This document shows, one piece after another, positions 35,701-44,200 of a stretch of 64,000 nt of DNA. The DNA lies in assembly GCF_004522235.1 (NCBI RefSeq), contig NZ_SDLT01000023.1:85795-149794 (forward strand). The letters run 5' to 3'. Source of the stretch: Amycolatopsis nivea. GTDB lineage: Bacteria; Actinomycetota; Actinomycetes; Mycobacteriales; Pseudonocardiaceae. The translations under genes and the position numbers were made by a program. Numbering within the stretch: position 1 is the first letter of the stretch; every line of letters begins with the position of its first letter. The notes below the pieces were generated by a model that saw only the letters and a list, made by a program, of their open reading frames with translations, was not told the origin of the DNA and did no database searches.

Positions 35701-37194
35701 CGAGAGCTGGCGGCCACCAGCGAGGCGTCGTCGCCTGCGAGCCGGGCTGGAGCCCAGAACCGGGCCCGGACGGCGTTCGACGCGAAGCGGACTGCGCTGG
35801 CCTCAGCGAAGGTCGAGCGGACTCAGGCGCACAAAGCGCTGGCCGAGGCGCGCCCGGCGGCATCGGACCACCAGAACTTCATCGACCTTGCCGGGACGGA
35901 GTGGTTCCCAGCCGAGCCCGGTGACATCCCCGGCCGGCTCGAACGGCTCGAGGTCCGCAACGCCGAACTGCGCCGGGCGCGCGACGAAGCGGAAGCTGCC
36001 GAGAAGGAAGCCCAGGAGTTCGTCAAGGCGGTCTCCGAGGACGTCGAGTCGTTGCAGGACATCGCGGAGTTGTGGACCGCGGCCCGGCTGCCGACTCCCC
36101 GCGTGTTCGAAGGCACCAAGACGGTGGCCCGCGACCAGATGCGGGTGTGCTTGAAGGAGAAGGCCGACGCGGATCACGACGCGCAGGAAGCTGCCGGGCG
36201 GTTGCGCACCGCTGTCGTCGCCACGCGCAACAGCGCGATGAACGCCCGCTGGTCGACATTGGAGGCAGCCGCGGCGATCCGGGTCCGGTCCCTGCCGGAG
36301 ACCGATCTGGTCGCGGAGGCGGAGCTGCTGGCGAAGCGGATCCGGGCGATGGCCGAATCCGCCGCCGCCGACTTGGGCGAGCTCGATCAGCATCGGGGCA
36401 TGCTGCGGGACAGTTTGCTCTCGCTGTGCCGCGACCAGCGGCGAATGCTGCGCGAGGTGTCACGCTATTCGAAGCTGCCCGGCGGGCTCGGCGACCTTTC
36501 GCATCAGGCTGCGCTCAAAATCGGGTTCGACGAGGCTCCCGACGAGGAAGCAGCGGCCCGACTGGCGAACCGGATCGACAGCTGGTCGGCCGAACTCGGC
36601 CAGAACCCGAAGCGGGCCAAGTCGTCCGACGTCCGCGCGCGGTGGCTTTCGGACGCGGTGCGCGACACCGTGCACGACCGAGTCCGGGCCGGCGCGTGGT
36701 CGATCGAGATCCTCAAACCGTCGATCGACGGCCGGGTCCGGTACTGCCCGCCGGACCGGATTCCGATCGAGTTCTCCGGCGGCCAGGTACTCACCTTGGC
36801 GGTGCTGGTGTACTGCGCGCTTTCCCGCGTACGGTCGGCCCACCGGCTGGGCGGCCCGCGGCCGGCCGGGACACTGCTCCTGGACAACCCGTTCGGCGCG
36901 GCGTCGGCGGAAGCGCTGATCCAGATGCAGCACCGGCTCGCGGCCCACTCCGGGGTCCAGCTCGTATGCGCGACCGGCCTGCACGATCCGGCTGTGGACG
37001 CGGCTTTCACCGGAGACGGCTCAGTCATCGTGAAGCTGCGCAACGACGGCGACCTCCGCCGCAACCTGTCGTACCTCCAGCTGCGTGCCACAGTCGTGGA
37101 CGGGGTCGACGTCGCCGAGTCGATCATTCGCGGTCGCGACCGCGGTTCGCCGCGCAACTGGGTCGACGCGACCCGCTATGAGGTGGGTGAATGA
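32710..37194 (+). CDS. JetC/MukB-like SMC-type ATPase of a Wadjet-like system
   Basis: This 1494-residue protein has an N-terminal P-loop, two very long Ala/Glu/Arg-rich coiled-coil arms (about residues 290-680 and 740-1250) around a hinge-like globular part (IADRPGLAGGVVVSDPTRFD, near 680-740), an ABC signature FSGGQVLTLAVLVYCAL near 1355, and Walker B TLLLDNPFGAAS near 1389. The Walker A is odd: LTNTGGKSTLI near residue 60, in which the first glycine of GxxxxGKS is replaced by leucine. I chose the ATG at 32710, which overlaps the JetB-like stop, rather than upstream starts that shadow the previous gene. In Wadjet, the JetABC complex extrudes DNA loops and marks small circular plasmids for cleavage by JetD (established for type I). 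Confidence 0.82.
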   Translation: MTETLFPLPEDPPALPVPPLRLRRVKLCGVGPEGARFDPLDLDFTTREGAAARVLLSLTNTGGKSTLITLVCSLIVPAARAQVGGKVLGDYVLTGDTSHIVCEWEDATSGKRTVTGAVMEWKDGRRQPPHSSRSTSNLFRSWYLFTTGPELPALDDLPLFEGGRRQPYRAFCAAVDDLIAQYPGAQGVITDIQQRWTKALEERTSVDPALFGYQMRMNDSEAGAEKLLASFDSPDNVVRFFVAALNDQRELETFTASLEEYAVLAAQRTDLEAIAAFGEEIAPLVELVAARSMDAEAAAGAARRANARGGEHAAALDNRIEQDEASLVVLAKEAEAAGAEANRARQAYGRISDIRQQLLLEEARARVEATGAAVEEASAEADQAERDELAWQAVDAVIDLETERKASEAAERAYEAADKGLDSLRAAVGEAAARTAGRLDALAIEAAQLAVSADAAAQSAKERGQEASDLLGDLAVQLDRIKNELNRIKQSREEADRQTVAAVAAGWLVDGESPAAAVRRWQDTRSEASEAADRADAGAETAARTAEQQSVEIEELDVELLGLRSSAQRSEAKLADFDQDLAGVGDDETVAQLVGGRPEDGAELARAGQMAEESARRADERAAEHAERARAATEELALIDEAGIVPAGQDALAVLKRLTDARIGASTGLSWIERNVADPERRAAYIADRPGLAGGVVVSDPTRFDDGIAVLTAQPVHTTMPIVVQLAPSSVDGTRHEDVVRCHVVVPHRATWDREWAAESRKELERTAESEGTAARDAAEAARRYRVASARCTDFGRRWGQTARGELVHAFDVAAEAAGEVEARRETLAGQRDQQLRKAQAARAESAAQRLAGLKAERHVEQASALAGVVEATEAAAAQLPGLYSRRTRFLADEQNAKKTVATAAGHFTEQTQKASDARSAADAYHRERGQLGVDEGAPDPGENLQVLRNAWQSLRIELASAEQGMVEAETLNRARLRVGQAVERTRRFAAEVLSAARELAATSEASSPASRAGAQNRARTAFDAKRTALASAKVERTQAHKALAEARPAASDHQNFIDLAGTEWFPAEPGDIPGRLERLEVRNAELRRARDEAEAAEKEAQEFVKAVSEDVESLQDIAELWTAARLPTPRVFEGTKTVARDQMRVCLKEKADADHDAQEAAGRLRTAVVATRNSAMNARWSTLEAAAAIRVRSLPETDLVAEAELLAKRIRAMAESAAADLGELDQHRGMLRDSLLSLCRDQRRMLREVSRYSKLPGGLGDLSHQAALKIGFDEAPDEEAAARLANRIDSWSAELGQNPKRAKSSDVRARWLSDAVRDTVHDRVRAGAWSIEILKPSIDGRVRYCPPDRIPIEFSGGQVLTLAVLVYCALSRVRSAHRLGGPRPAGTLLLDNPFGAASAEALIQMQHRLAAHSGVQLVCATGLHDPAVDAAFTGDGSVIVKLRNDGDLRRNLSYLQLRATVVDGVDVAESIIRGRDRGSPRNWVDATRYEVGE

Positions 37195-38240
37195 TCGTGC
37201 GACCCTCCGAGATCGAGTCCTTGCGGGCCGCGATACTCGGAACGAACTTGGTGAGAATCGAGTTCGACCGGCTTTGGCGGCTGTGGAACGACGCCGCACC
37301 GCGGTTCACCGGCGATCCGGACCAAGCCGCGGCACTGCACCACGCGCTGCGGGAGCTGTCCGACTCCGTGGTCCTCGAACTGCCCAAGCAAGCCTGGGAT
37401 CGCTCGACCGTGCCCGCCTTGCCCCGCCACGTTCTCGTGCCGGCCGCGCGGCGCGCCGCAAACGGACGCGCCTGGATGACGTTCCCGTGGTGCCGGCAGC
37501 TGGGCTGGGTCTCGTCGCTGCTCACGCTGCCTCCCGCTCTGTTCGAGGATCTGATCGCACTCAACGACTGGTTCGGCCGGGTCGTCCAGGAAGGCCTTCC
37601 GGTGGTGCCGGTCCGGTATCGCTCCGGCGAGATCTTCGGCCGGGAGAAACGGCTCGACGAGCTGGAGCGGACCACCCTGTTCGGTCCCGGCCGGTTGAAT
37701 CTCGCGATGCTGGCCTGCCGGAGGCTCGCGCCTCCGGCTCCGGCTGCGGCCGTGGGAACCGGTCCGGATGTGCTCGTCGTGGAGAACAGTGACGCCTATT
37801 GGGTGGCGGTGGAGGAGCTCCGCGGCAGCGCGGAACACGGCATAGGTGCCGTCGTCTGGGGATCCGGCAAGACCTTTCCGGCGCAGGTCCCTTCGCTCGC
37901 GGTCGATGTGGCCGGACAGGGACCGCTGCGCGGGATTGCTTGGTACTGGGGCGATTATGACCCGATTGGCACTGCGACTGCAGTGGCGGCGGCCCGCGCG
38001 ACCGACGGGATCGAGGTCCGCCCGGCCACGGGATTGTGGGCGGAGATGGCCCGGATCCCCGTGCAGGAAGCGGGCACTCTCGACTGGTCGGCGGCGGTCG
38101 GCGAGGAGTGGCTGGGGTCGGAGGTATGGGCGCAGCTGTCCTACGTCCGGGCCGCGGGCGGCCGGATCGCGCAGGAACTGGTCCCGGTGGAAGCCGTTGT
38201 CGCGTGGGTTGCCGGTCTCTCGGCGAGTGCACGCGGCTAG
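37191..38240 (+). CDS. jetD: JetD-like Toprim (DUF2220) nuclease of a Wadjet-like system
   Basis: This 349-residue protein overlaps the SMC-like gene by ATGA. The C-terminal half shows the Toprim pattern of JetD: a glutamate in VLVVENSDAYW near residue 195 and the DxD motif in IAWYWGDYDPIGTATA near residue 250. The N-terminal half (RIEFDRLWRLWNDAAPRF) would be the arm or dimer region. JetD cuts plasmid DNA held by the SMC complex in known Wadjet systems. The metal-binding residues seem intact, so the system may be active. The next 190 bases lead into a recombinase relic. Confidence 0.82.
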   Translation: MIVRPSEIESLRAAILGTNLVRIEFDRLWRLWNDAAPRFTGDPDQAAALHHALRELSDSVVLELPKQAWDRSTVPALPRHVLVPAARRAANGRAWMTFPWCRQLGWVSSLLTLPPALFEDLIALNDWFGRVVQEGLPVVPVRYRSGEIFGREKRLDELERTTLFGPGRLNLAMLACRRLAPPAPAAAVGTGPDVLVVENSDAYWVAVEELRGSAEHGIGAVVWGSGKTFPAQVPSLAVDVAGQGPLRGIAWYWGDYDPIGTATAVAAARATDGIEVRPATGLWAEMARIPVQEAGTLDWSAAVGEEWLGSEVWAQLSYVRAAGGRIAQELVPVEAVVAWVAGLSASARG

Positions 38241-38433
38241 GCAGTTCCTCGCCGGCAGGAGCGATCAGTTCCGAGAATCGTCAGGAAGCGCTGCGTTGCC
38301 GAGCTTACGCGGGAAGTGCACATCGTCGACGACGTGCTCGGGGAACCGATCGGAGACCTGGTCCGCGACACTCTCGGGTCCCGGTCGCACGCCGACGAGG
38401 CGCGCGCCGAGTTGATCCGGGTTCACTAAGCCA
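38241..38433 (+). other. Short region after jetD, open frame remnant
   Basis: A plus-strand frame reads ELTREVHIVDDVLGEPIGDL and ends with RAELIRVH and TAA at 38427-38429. It has protein-like composition but no clear start. It may be the end of a lost gene or of the recombinase leader. I do not recognise it. Confidence 0.3.
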
Positions 38434-39682
38434 CAAGATGCTGATGAGCGTCCTCGGCGGGATGAGTGAGTCGGAACTCAGCACGTTCAGGCGCGGGCCC
38501 GTTCGGCGATGGATGCGCAGGTGATCAACGAGGGACGGCGTCAGGGCGGTCGGGCACCGTACGGGTATCGAGTGGTGGACGGCGGTCCGCATCCGAATCC
38601 GCGGAAGGCTGCTGAGGGGTTTCGCCTGCGGGTACTGGAAATCGATGAGCCTGCGGCGGATGCGGTGCGCCGGATGTTCGCCGAGTATTTGGCAGGCGTG
38701 GGCGACCGCGTCATCGCTCGTGGGCTGAACCAGGACGGCATTCCGTGTCCGTCGAAGGCTCGGCCGGAGCAGAACCGGCACACGTCCGGGGGAGGGCTGG
38801 CAGGGCTCGACTGTCCGGGCGATCCTGGAGAATCCCAGGTACACGGGTTATGCGGTATTCGGGCGGTGGACGAAGCATGAGCGTCTGCTGAATCCGGATG
38901 ATGTGAGCGCTGGTTACGTCGTGCGGTTCCGGAAGTCGGATCCGGGCACGGTGGTCCGGTCGCGGCGGCAGTCGCATCCGGAGATCGCGTCGGTGGAGAC
39001 GTTCGCGCAGGCGCAGTTGCTGCGGCGGTCGCGTGGGGCTGGCGGGATGCGCGGTATCGCGAAGCTGGAGCGGGACCGGCCGACGTCGAGGAACGTCTAC
39101 CTGCTGAAAGGCCTGATTCGCTGCGAGATCTGCAGACGGAAGATGCAGGGCGCGCCGATCCGGAAGGCGGTTTGCTACCGGTGCGTGGCGAGGACGTTGG
39201 CACCTGGGTCATCTGCGTTGGAGAGCCACCCGAAGACGGTCAATCTGCGGAAGACGTCGTGATGCCCGCGCTGAACAGCTGGCTGTGTCAGGTGTTCGAC
39301 CCGGCGGACCGGGACGATACGGTCGCTGCGCTGGTGGATTCGCAGGGCGGGACGTACTCGACCGGCAGGGAGTCAGCTGAGAAGCGGCTGGCTGACGCGG
39401 AGTCGCGGCTGCGCCGACATCAGGCGGCGATCGAGGTGGGTGTGGATCCGGCCGCGGTGGTCGAGGCGATCAACACGGTGCAGGCGGAGGGGGAGGCGGC
39501 GCGCCGAGTTGCAGCACTTGCCCAAAGCGACCGTGGTCGAGGCGGCGGAGGTGTACGCGCGGCTCGATTCGATGGACGACGTGGCCCGAGCGTTGAACTC
39601 GCGGAGGCCGGAGCGGATTACGCGGGTCTACCGGGACCTCGGCGTGCAGCTCCGCTATGACAATGAAAAGAGGCGGTCGTAG
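38434..39682 (+). pseudogene. Large serine recombinase relic, N-terminal catalytic domain missing, several frameshifts
   Basis: Fragments in different frames line up as one recombinase. First is HKMLMSVLGGMSESE, then (after a shift near 38480) MDAQVINEGRRQGGRAPYGY, VVRRMF-type text (ADAVRRMFAEYLAGVGDRVI) and GLNQDGIPCPS. After a shift near 38785 come VRAILENPRYTGYAVFGRW, LLKGLIRCEICRRKM (zinc ribbon) and ESHPKTVNLRK. A one-base loss near 39249 leads into VMPALNSWLCQVFDP and a coiled-coil helix. A shift near 39500 leads to the last part ending RVYRDLGVQLRYDNEKRRS. The recombinase and zinc-ribbon domains are recognisable, but the catalytic serine domain is gone and at least four frameshifts are present, so it is inactive. 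A hairpin overlaps its stop. Confidence 0.88.
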
Positions 39683-39756
39683 TGACCGCCTCTCCCCGTG
39701 TGTCTAACGTGTGTGTCCGAGGGGCGAGTTGCACACTATCCACACGCCTCCAGCTG
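39635..39756 (+). repeat. Right boundary repeat: recombinase tail, hairpin and att-like sequence
   Basis: This is the counterpart of the repeat at 29335-29448 in direct orientation. It contains the recombinase C terminus, a hairpin, and GTGTCCGAGGGGCGAGTTGC with CCACACGCCT downstream. The part starting GTGTCCGAGGGG looks like the reverse complement of the acceptor/T-arm end of a tRNA gene, but it is degenerate, so a tRNA-derived att site is only a suggestion. Confidence 0.6.
39670..39692 (+). terminator. Hairpin overlapping the recombinase stop
   Basis: Perfect 9-bp arms GAGGCGGTC / GACCGCCTC with a 5-nt loop. The matching hairpin GAGGCTGTC / GACAGCCTC is in the left boundary repeat. Confidence 0.75.
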
Positions 39757-39824
39757 CGTGGGTGATCGCGCAACCGGGCGACTGCTGCCAGAGTTGCCGC
39801 TCGGCCGTCAGCTTCTGCGGGAAT

Positions 39825-40874
39825 CTACGTCGGCAGCGAGCCGTAAAAGTCGCGAGACGTGCGACTCGATAGAAACCGCGTGCACGCGAGGCATAGCACT
39901 CCGCCAGGCCCTGCGGGTGCACGGCTGCACTTCGAGCAGATGCGCTCGGCAACCGGCTGGTCGTGCACCGGATTCGCACAGAACCTGCGGTCCGCATCGG
40001 GGCGGCCGCGGATTTTCCGGTTGTCCGGAAAGTAAGAGCCGGTGAGCCCGGTCAGTTCCTGGAACAACTGCAGGTTCTCGGGTGCGACCAGGTGAACGTC
40101 GCCCTGAAGCGCGCGCATGGGGACGATCCGCTCGGCTGGGAGCATAGCCGCCACGTCGTCGACGGTCAGACCTCTCCACGGCTCCCGATACGGGTGAAAG
40201 CCACCGCACGGACGTTTCGCGCGCTTCTTCGTGCTGGTCGGACAGACACCGAAATTCGTGGCGGTACAGGCGCGTGCGACGAACCGGCTGGGGCCGAGTG
40301 CCGTCGCCGAGCGCCTCGGCGGCATCGAGCTCCACGGCAACCGGTTACAGCCGAGCGTCGGCACCTGATGAAACCATCGCGGAGTCCGGTCGGAGTCGAG
40401 GAACCAGACCGGCAGCCATCCCGCTCGGAACGACTTCGTGGTCCGGGACTTGGCCAGACGGACCTCCAGCTCCGACCGTTGTACCTCGATGCCGGTACGG
40501 CGAGGACCGTCGATGGCCACGTCGAGAATCGTCCCGGCCCCTGTCCGCATCTCCTGCGACGCCCGGTAGCCGGCATCCTCGGCAGCGCGCTGCCAGTAGT
40601 CCTTCTGCCTCTGATGTTCGGGCGACTCCTGTGAGATGACGTGGGTCTGCGTACATGCGCTTCCGCGGAAGTGCACGGCGGCATACCGGCCGTGCTGGAG
40701 CCGGACGAACATTTCGGCCCCTTCGTCCTCGACCGACGCACGCTGGCAAAGGAGGACCCGGTCGCCTCGGTCGATCTGGTACTGCAGGGAGCTGATCAGC
40801 GCGAAGTCACGTTCGCTGAGTCTCGACAAGTCGAGCAGGCGGTTCTCGGGCGTGTATAGCACCAAGGTCGACAT
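39825..40874 (-). CDS. CoiA-like nuclease-domain protein
   Basis: This 349-residue protein resembles the competence protein CoiA family. A nuclease-like segment near residues 112-140 reads TILDVAIDGPRRTGIEVQRS (D...ExQ, a PD-(D/E)XK variant), followed by WLPVWFLDSDRTPRWFHQVP, a segment typical of CoiA-like proteins. A Cys cluster near the C terminus (RFCANPVHD, ICSKC, LCLAC) may bind zinc. The ATG at 40874 is preceded by GGGAGG with 7-base spacing. It is divergent from pglW and follows the recombinase relic, so it may be cargo or a defence nuclease. Competence function in an actinomycete is unlikely. Confidence 0.7.
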   Translation of the reverse strand: MSTLVLYTPENRLLDLSRLSERDFALISSLQYQIDRGDRVLLCQRASVEDEGAEMFVRLQHGRYAAVHFRGSACTQTHVISQESPEHQRQKDYWQRAAEDAGYRASQEMRTGAGTILDVAIDGPRRTGIEVQRSELEVRLAKSRTTKSFRAGWLPVWFLDSDRTPRWFHQVPTLGCNRLPWSSMPPRRSATALGPSRFVARACTATNFGVCPTSTKKRAKRPCGGFHPYREPWRGLTVDDVAAMLPAERIVPMRALQGDVHLVAPENLQLFQELTGLTGSYFPDNRKIRGRPDADRRFCANPVHDQPVAERICSKCSRAPAGPGGVLCLACTRFLSSRTSRDFYGSLPT

Positions 40875-41292
40875 CCGGCGCCTCCCGACGACTCCTCACG
40901 GACAGTGGTAAATTACTTACGATGCGCTACGGCACGCGACACTGACAATGCGTCCATCTGGGTGTCGTACGACGAGGACCACGAGAAACGCTGCATGGTC
41001 GGCCCGGCGGACCGCGATCAGTCGATCGACGAGTCGCGTGTGTCCGGCGGTGCCTCGGCACGGTAGGCGAACTGGCGCCGGATGGACCGCTGCTGATCAC
41101 TGGACGAGCGTTTGCCAAGTGTGTAACCGCTCGGCCACGACCTCTGTCGCGACGTAACGTCACCTAGCGTGACCGCGACTCGATAGCCAGGTGGATGTCC
41201 GTTCTTGCCCTGTTGCGAGTATGCGACGCCGGCGAGGCGAGAATGACTAGGATCATCGGCTGAGCAGTGATCAGCGAACAAGGGGAGGCGCA
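40875..41292. other. Divergent promoter region of the CoiA-like gene and BREX operon
   Basis: About 420 bases contain no gene I can support. The right 170 bases resemble the region before the pglW relic (GTNAC palindrome at 41159-41173, TAGGAT at 41248-41253). Confidence 0.6.
41159..41173 (+). promoter_or_regulatory. Palindromic operator-like site before pglW
   Basis: GTCACCTAGCGTGAC has perfect 5-bp arms GTCAC/GTGAC with a 5-nt spacer and is preceded by GTAAC, giving a cluster of GTNAC half sites. The equivalent site occurs at 21326. TAGGAT at 41248-41253, 40 bases before the TTG start, may be the -10 box of the BREX operon. Confidence 0.6.
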
Positions 41293-44200
41293 TTGCCGGG
41301 CGGTGGACCAACTGGACCCAAACCTGGACCTCCGCCGCGGCAGAAGCGCTGGTTTCAGGAACGGACGTCGCCCTATCCATGGGAGCAGGACGGGCTTGAT
41401 CATGTGCAGCGGCTCATGCCGAATGCAGAGCCCTACCGCGCGTGGGCGACGTTCTCGTTCACCGGTGCCTCGGGTCGCGTCAACGAGTGCGACCTCCTTG
41501 TCGCGGTTCCTGGCGGGCTGTACCTGATCGAGCTGAAAGGGCACCCCGGGCGGGTCGTGAACAACGGCGAGACCTGGCGGTTCTTCAAGGACGGCTCCCG
41601 CCGGGCGCGCACGCTGCGGAATCCGCTGCATCTCACCGATCTCAAGTCGAAGGAGCTCAAAGGCAGGCTGGAATGGGCTGCGAACCGACTGCACATCAGC
41701 CAGCGGGTTCCACGCGTCGAACCCGCCGTGTTCCTGTCCTCGCCGGATCTGCGGTCCGAGCTGGACGACGTGCAGCGCGCGAAGGTCTACGGCCGAGACG
41801 GGGTGTCCCACGGCCTGTCGGAGCTGTGGCGTGACCTGCTGTCCCGCCCGCCGCAGCGGGACTCACAGCGGATCACGCCTGCTTTCTCCTCGGTCCTGGA
41901 GAGTCTGCTGACGGAAATCGGGATCCGCGCGTCGACGGCGCACCTCCGCTTCGGCGACGATTGGACGCTGAGCCCGGATCTGCTCGACGCCGGCCCGACC
42001 TGGGAAGACCGCCTGGCCGAGCGGAAGGACATCGTCCGCGAAGAGGGCCGGGTCCGGATCTACCTGACGAACCTGCAGGCGAGCGAGGAACAGCAGCAGT
42101 CCGTCGAACGCGCGGCGCGTCGCGAGTACCAGGTGCTGCAGGGCATCACCCACCGCGGAATCGCACAGGCCGTGCAGATCCGCGACCACGGGGGCGGCCC
42201 GGCGATCCTGTTCCGCCACCGAGCGGACGACCTGCGGCTGGATTCCTACCTCGCGGTCCAGGGCGAGGGCCTCAGTGCCGAGGTCCGTCTTGACATGGTG
42301 CGTCAGCTCGCCGAGGCCGTGCACTACGCGCACAGCCGTTCCCTGTATCACCGCGCGCTCGCCGCGCGGTCGGTTTACGTGTCGGCGAAGGACGATGGCT
42401 CCAAACCGGTCATGCGCATCATCGACTGGCAGGCAGCGGCCCGCGACTTCGATACGACTGGGTTTTCCTCGATTGGCAACACCTCGCTGCCGGGAGAGCA
42501 CGTGTCGAACGCTGCCGACGTGTACCTGGCGCCAGAGGTCGATACGGCGTTCGCCGATCCGGTCGACCTCGATGTGTTCGGGCTCGGGGCCGTCTCGTAC
42601 TTCATCGCCACCGGAGCGCCGCCCGCCGCGCAGCGGAGCGGGCTCATCGAACGGCTTGCCACCGACAAGGGACTGCATCCCTACGCCGTCTCCGACGTCA
42701 TCTCCGACCAGCTTGACGCGCTGATCTTCGCCGCAACCCGCGCCGACGTCGCCGACCGCCTCGATTCGGCCGAAGCATTCCTGGCCCAGCTCGACGCGGC
42801 CGCGAAGGACTCCGCCTCCGCCGAAGCGGCCCCGGTACAGGTCGATCCCCTCACCGCGGTGCCTGGACAGCACGTCGACGGCGACTGGGAGGTTGAGCGG
42901 GTCCTTGGCACCGGTGCGACGGCTCGGGCCCTGCTGGTCACCCGTTCTCGCGAGGACGAAGACGGCTTACGAGACAGCCAGCGTCGTGTTTTCAAGGTCG
43001 CGCTGGACGACGAGAAGGCCGATCGGCTCCGCGCCGAGGCGGGTGCGTTGGCCGAGGTCGGCGGCGGAGTGATCGTCCGGTTGCTCGACGGCCCGCGTGA
43101 CCTTGGTGGCCGGACGGTCCTGGACCTGGAGTTCGCCGGCGGCGAGGACATCTCGCGGTCAACCCTCGGTGCACTGCTGCGCGCCGAAGGCAAGCTCAGC
43201 TATCACAATCTGGACCGCTACGGCAAAGACCTCTTCACCGCGCTCGATCACCTGGCCGGCAAAGGGGTACGGCACCGGGACCTCAAGCCGGACAACTTCG
43301 GGGTGTACCGGCGGGCCGACCGCTCCACGCAGCTGATGTTGTTCGACTTTTCCCTCGCGAACGTCTCCGATCGCGACGTCCGCGCGGGCACTCGCGGCTA
43401 CCTCGACCCGTTCCTCGGCTCCCTCCGGCGTCCCGCCTTCGACGACCACGCCGAGCGCTACGCGGCGGCGGTGACCCTGCACGAGATGGCCGCCGGCCAG
43501 CGGCCGGTGTGGGGCGACGGCATGAACAACCCGCAGACCACGACCGACGAGACGCCCACGATCGCGTCGGATCTGTTCGACCCCGCCCTCCGGGACGGGC
43601 TCACCGCGTTTTTCCAGCGTGCCTTCCACCGCGACGTCGATCGACGCTTCGACACTTACCGGCAAATGGAGGATCAGTGGCGCGCGGTGTTCGTCGACGC
43701 GGACACGGCTGCCCCGCCGACCAACCAGGACACGGTCGGGATTGAAGGCGACTCCCTGGATGAGACCCGTGACGCGCATGCGGCTGCAGCCAAACTCGAG
43801 ACCCCGCTCGAGCTGGCTGGCCTGACCCCGCGAGCGGTGTCGGTGGCACAGAGCTTCGAGGCGACGAGTGTGGGGCAGCTGCTCGGCGTTCCGCTTCACC
43901 TAATTGCGAAGGCACGCGGTGCGGGCGCGGTGGTGCGGAAGGAACTCAACCGTCGGCACAAACAGTGGTCCAAACTGCTGCACGCGGCAGAATCCGCGGC
44001 TGTGCGACCAGTCGGGGAGAGCGACGGGACCATCGAGGAACTGGCCGCGCTCCTCACTCCGGCGCAGACCCGGCGCGGGTCGAGCAAGGCCGACGTGATC
44101 CGGTTGACGCTCGGCCTGCCCGACAGCGGCGAGCCGTTGGAACCGTGGGCTTCGCAAGGCGCGGTCGCCAAGCGGCTCGACATCTCGCAGCCGTCTGTGT

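Noticed and set aside
32455..37194. Longer SMC-like protein starting inside the JetB-like gene
   Set aside because: The ATG at 32710 overlaps the preceding stop by 4 nt, as elsewhere in the operon, and the extra part shadows the JetB-like gene.
39710..39756. Possible tRNA gene on the minus strand
   Set aside because: Only a degenerate acceptor/T-arm-like stretch is visible; no cloverleaf can be built, so it is treated as an att-like sequence.
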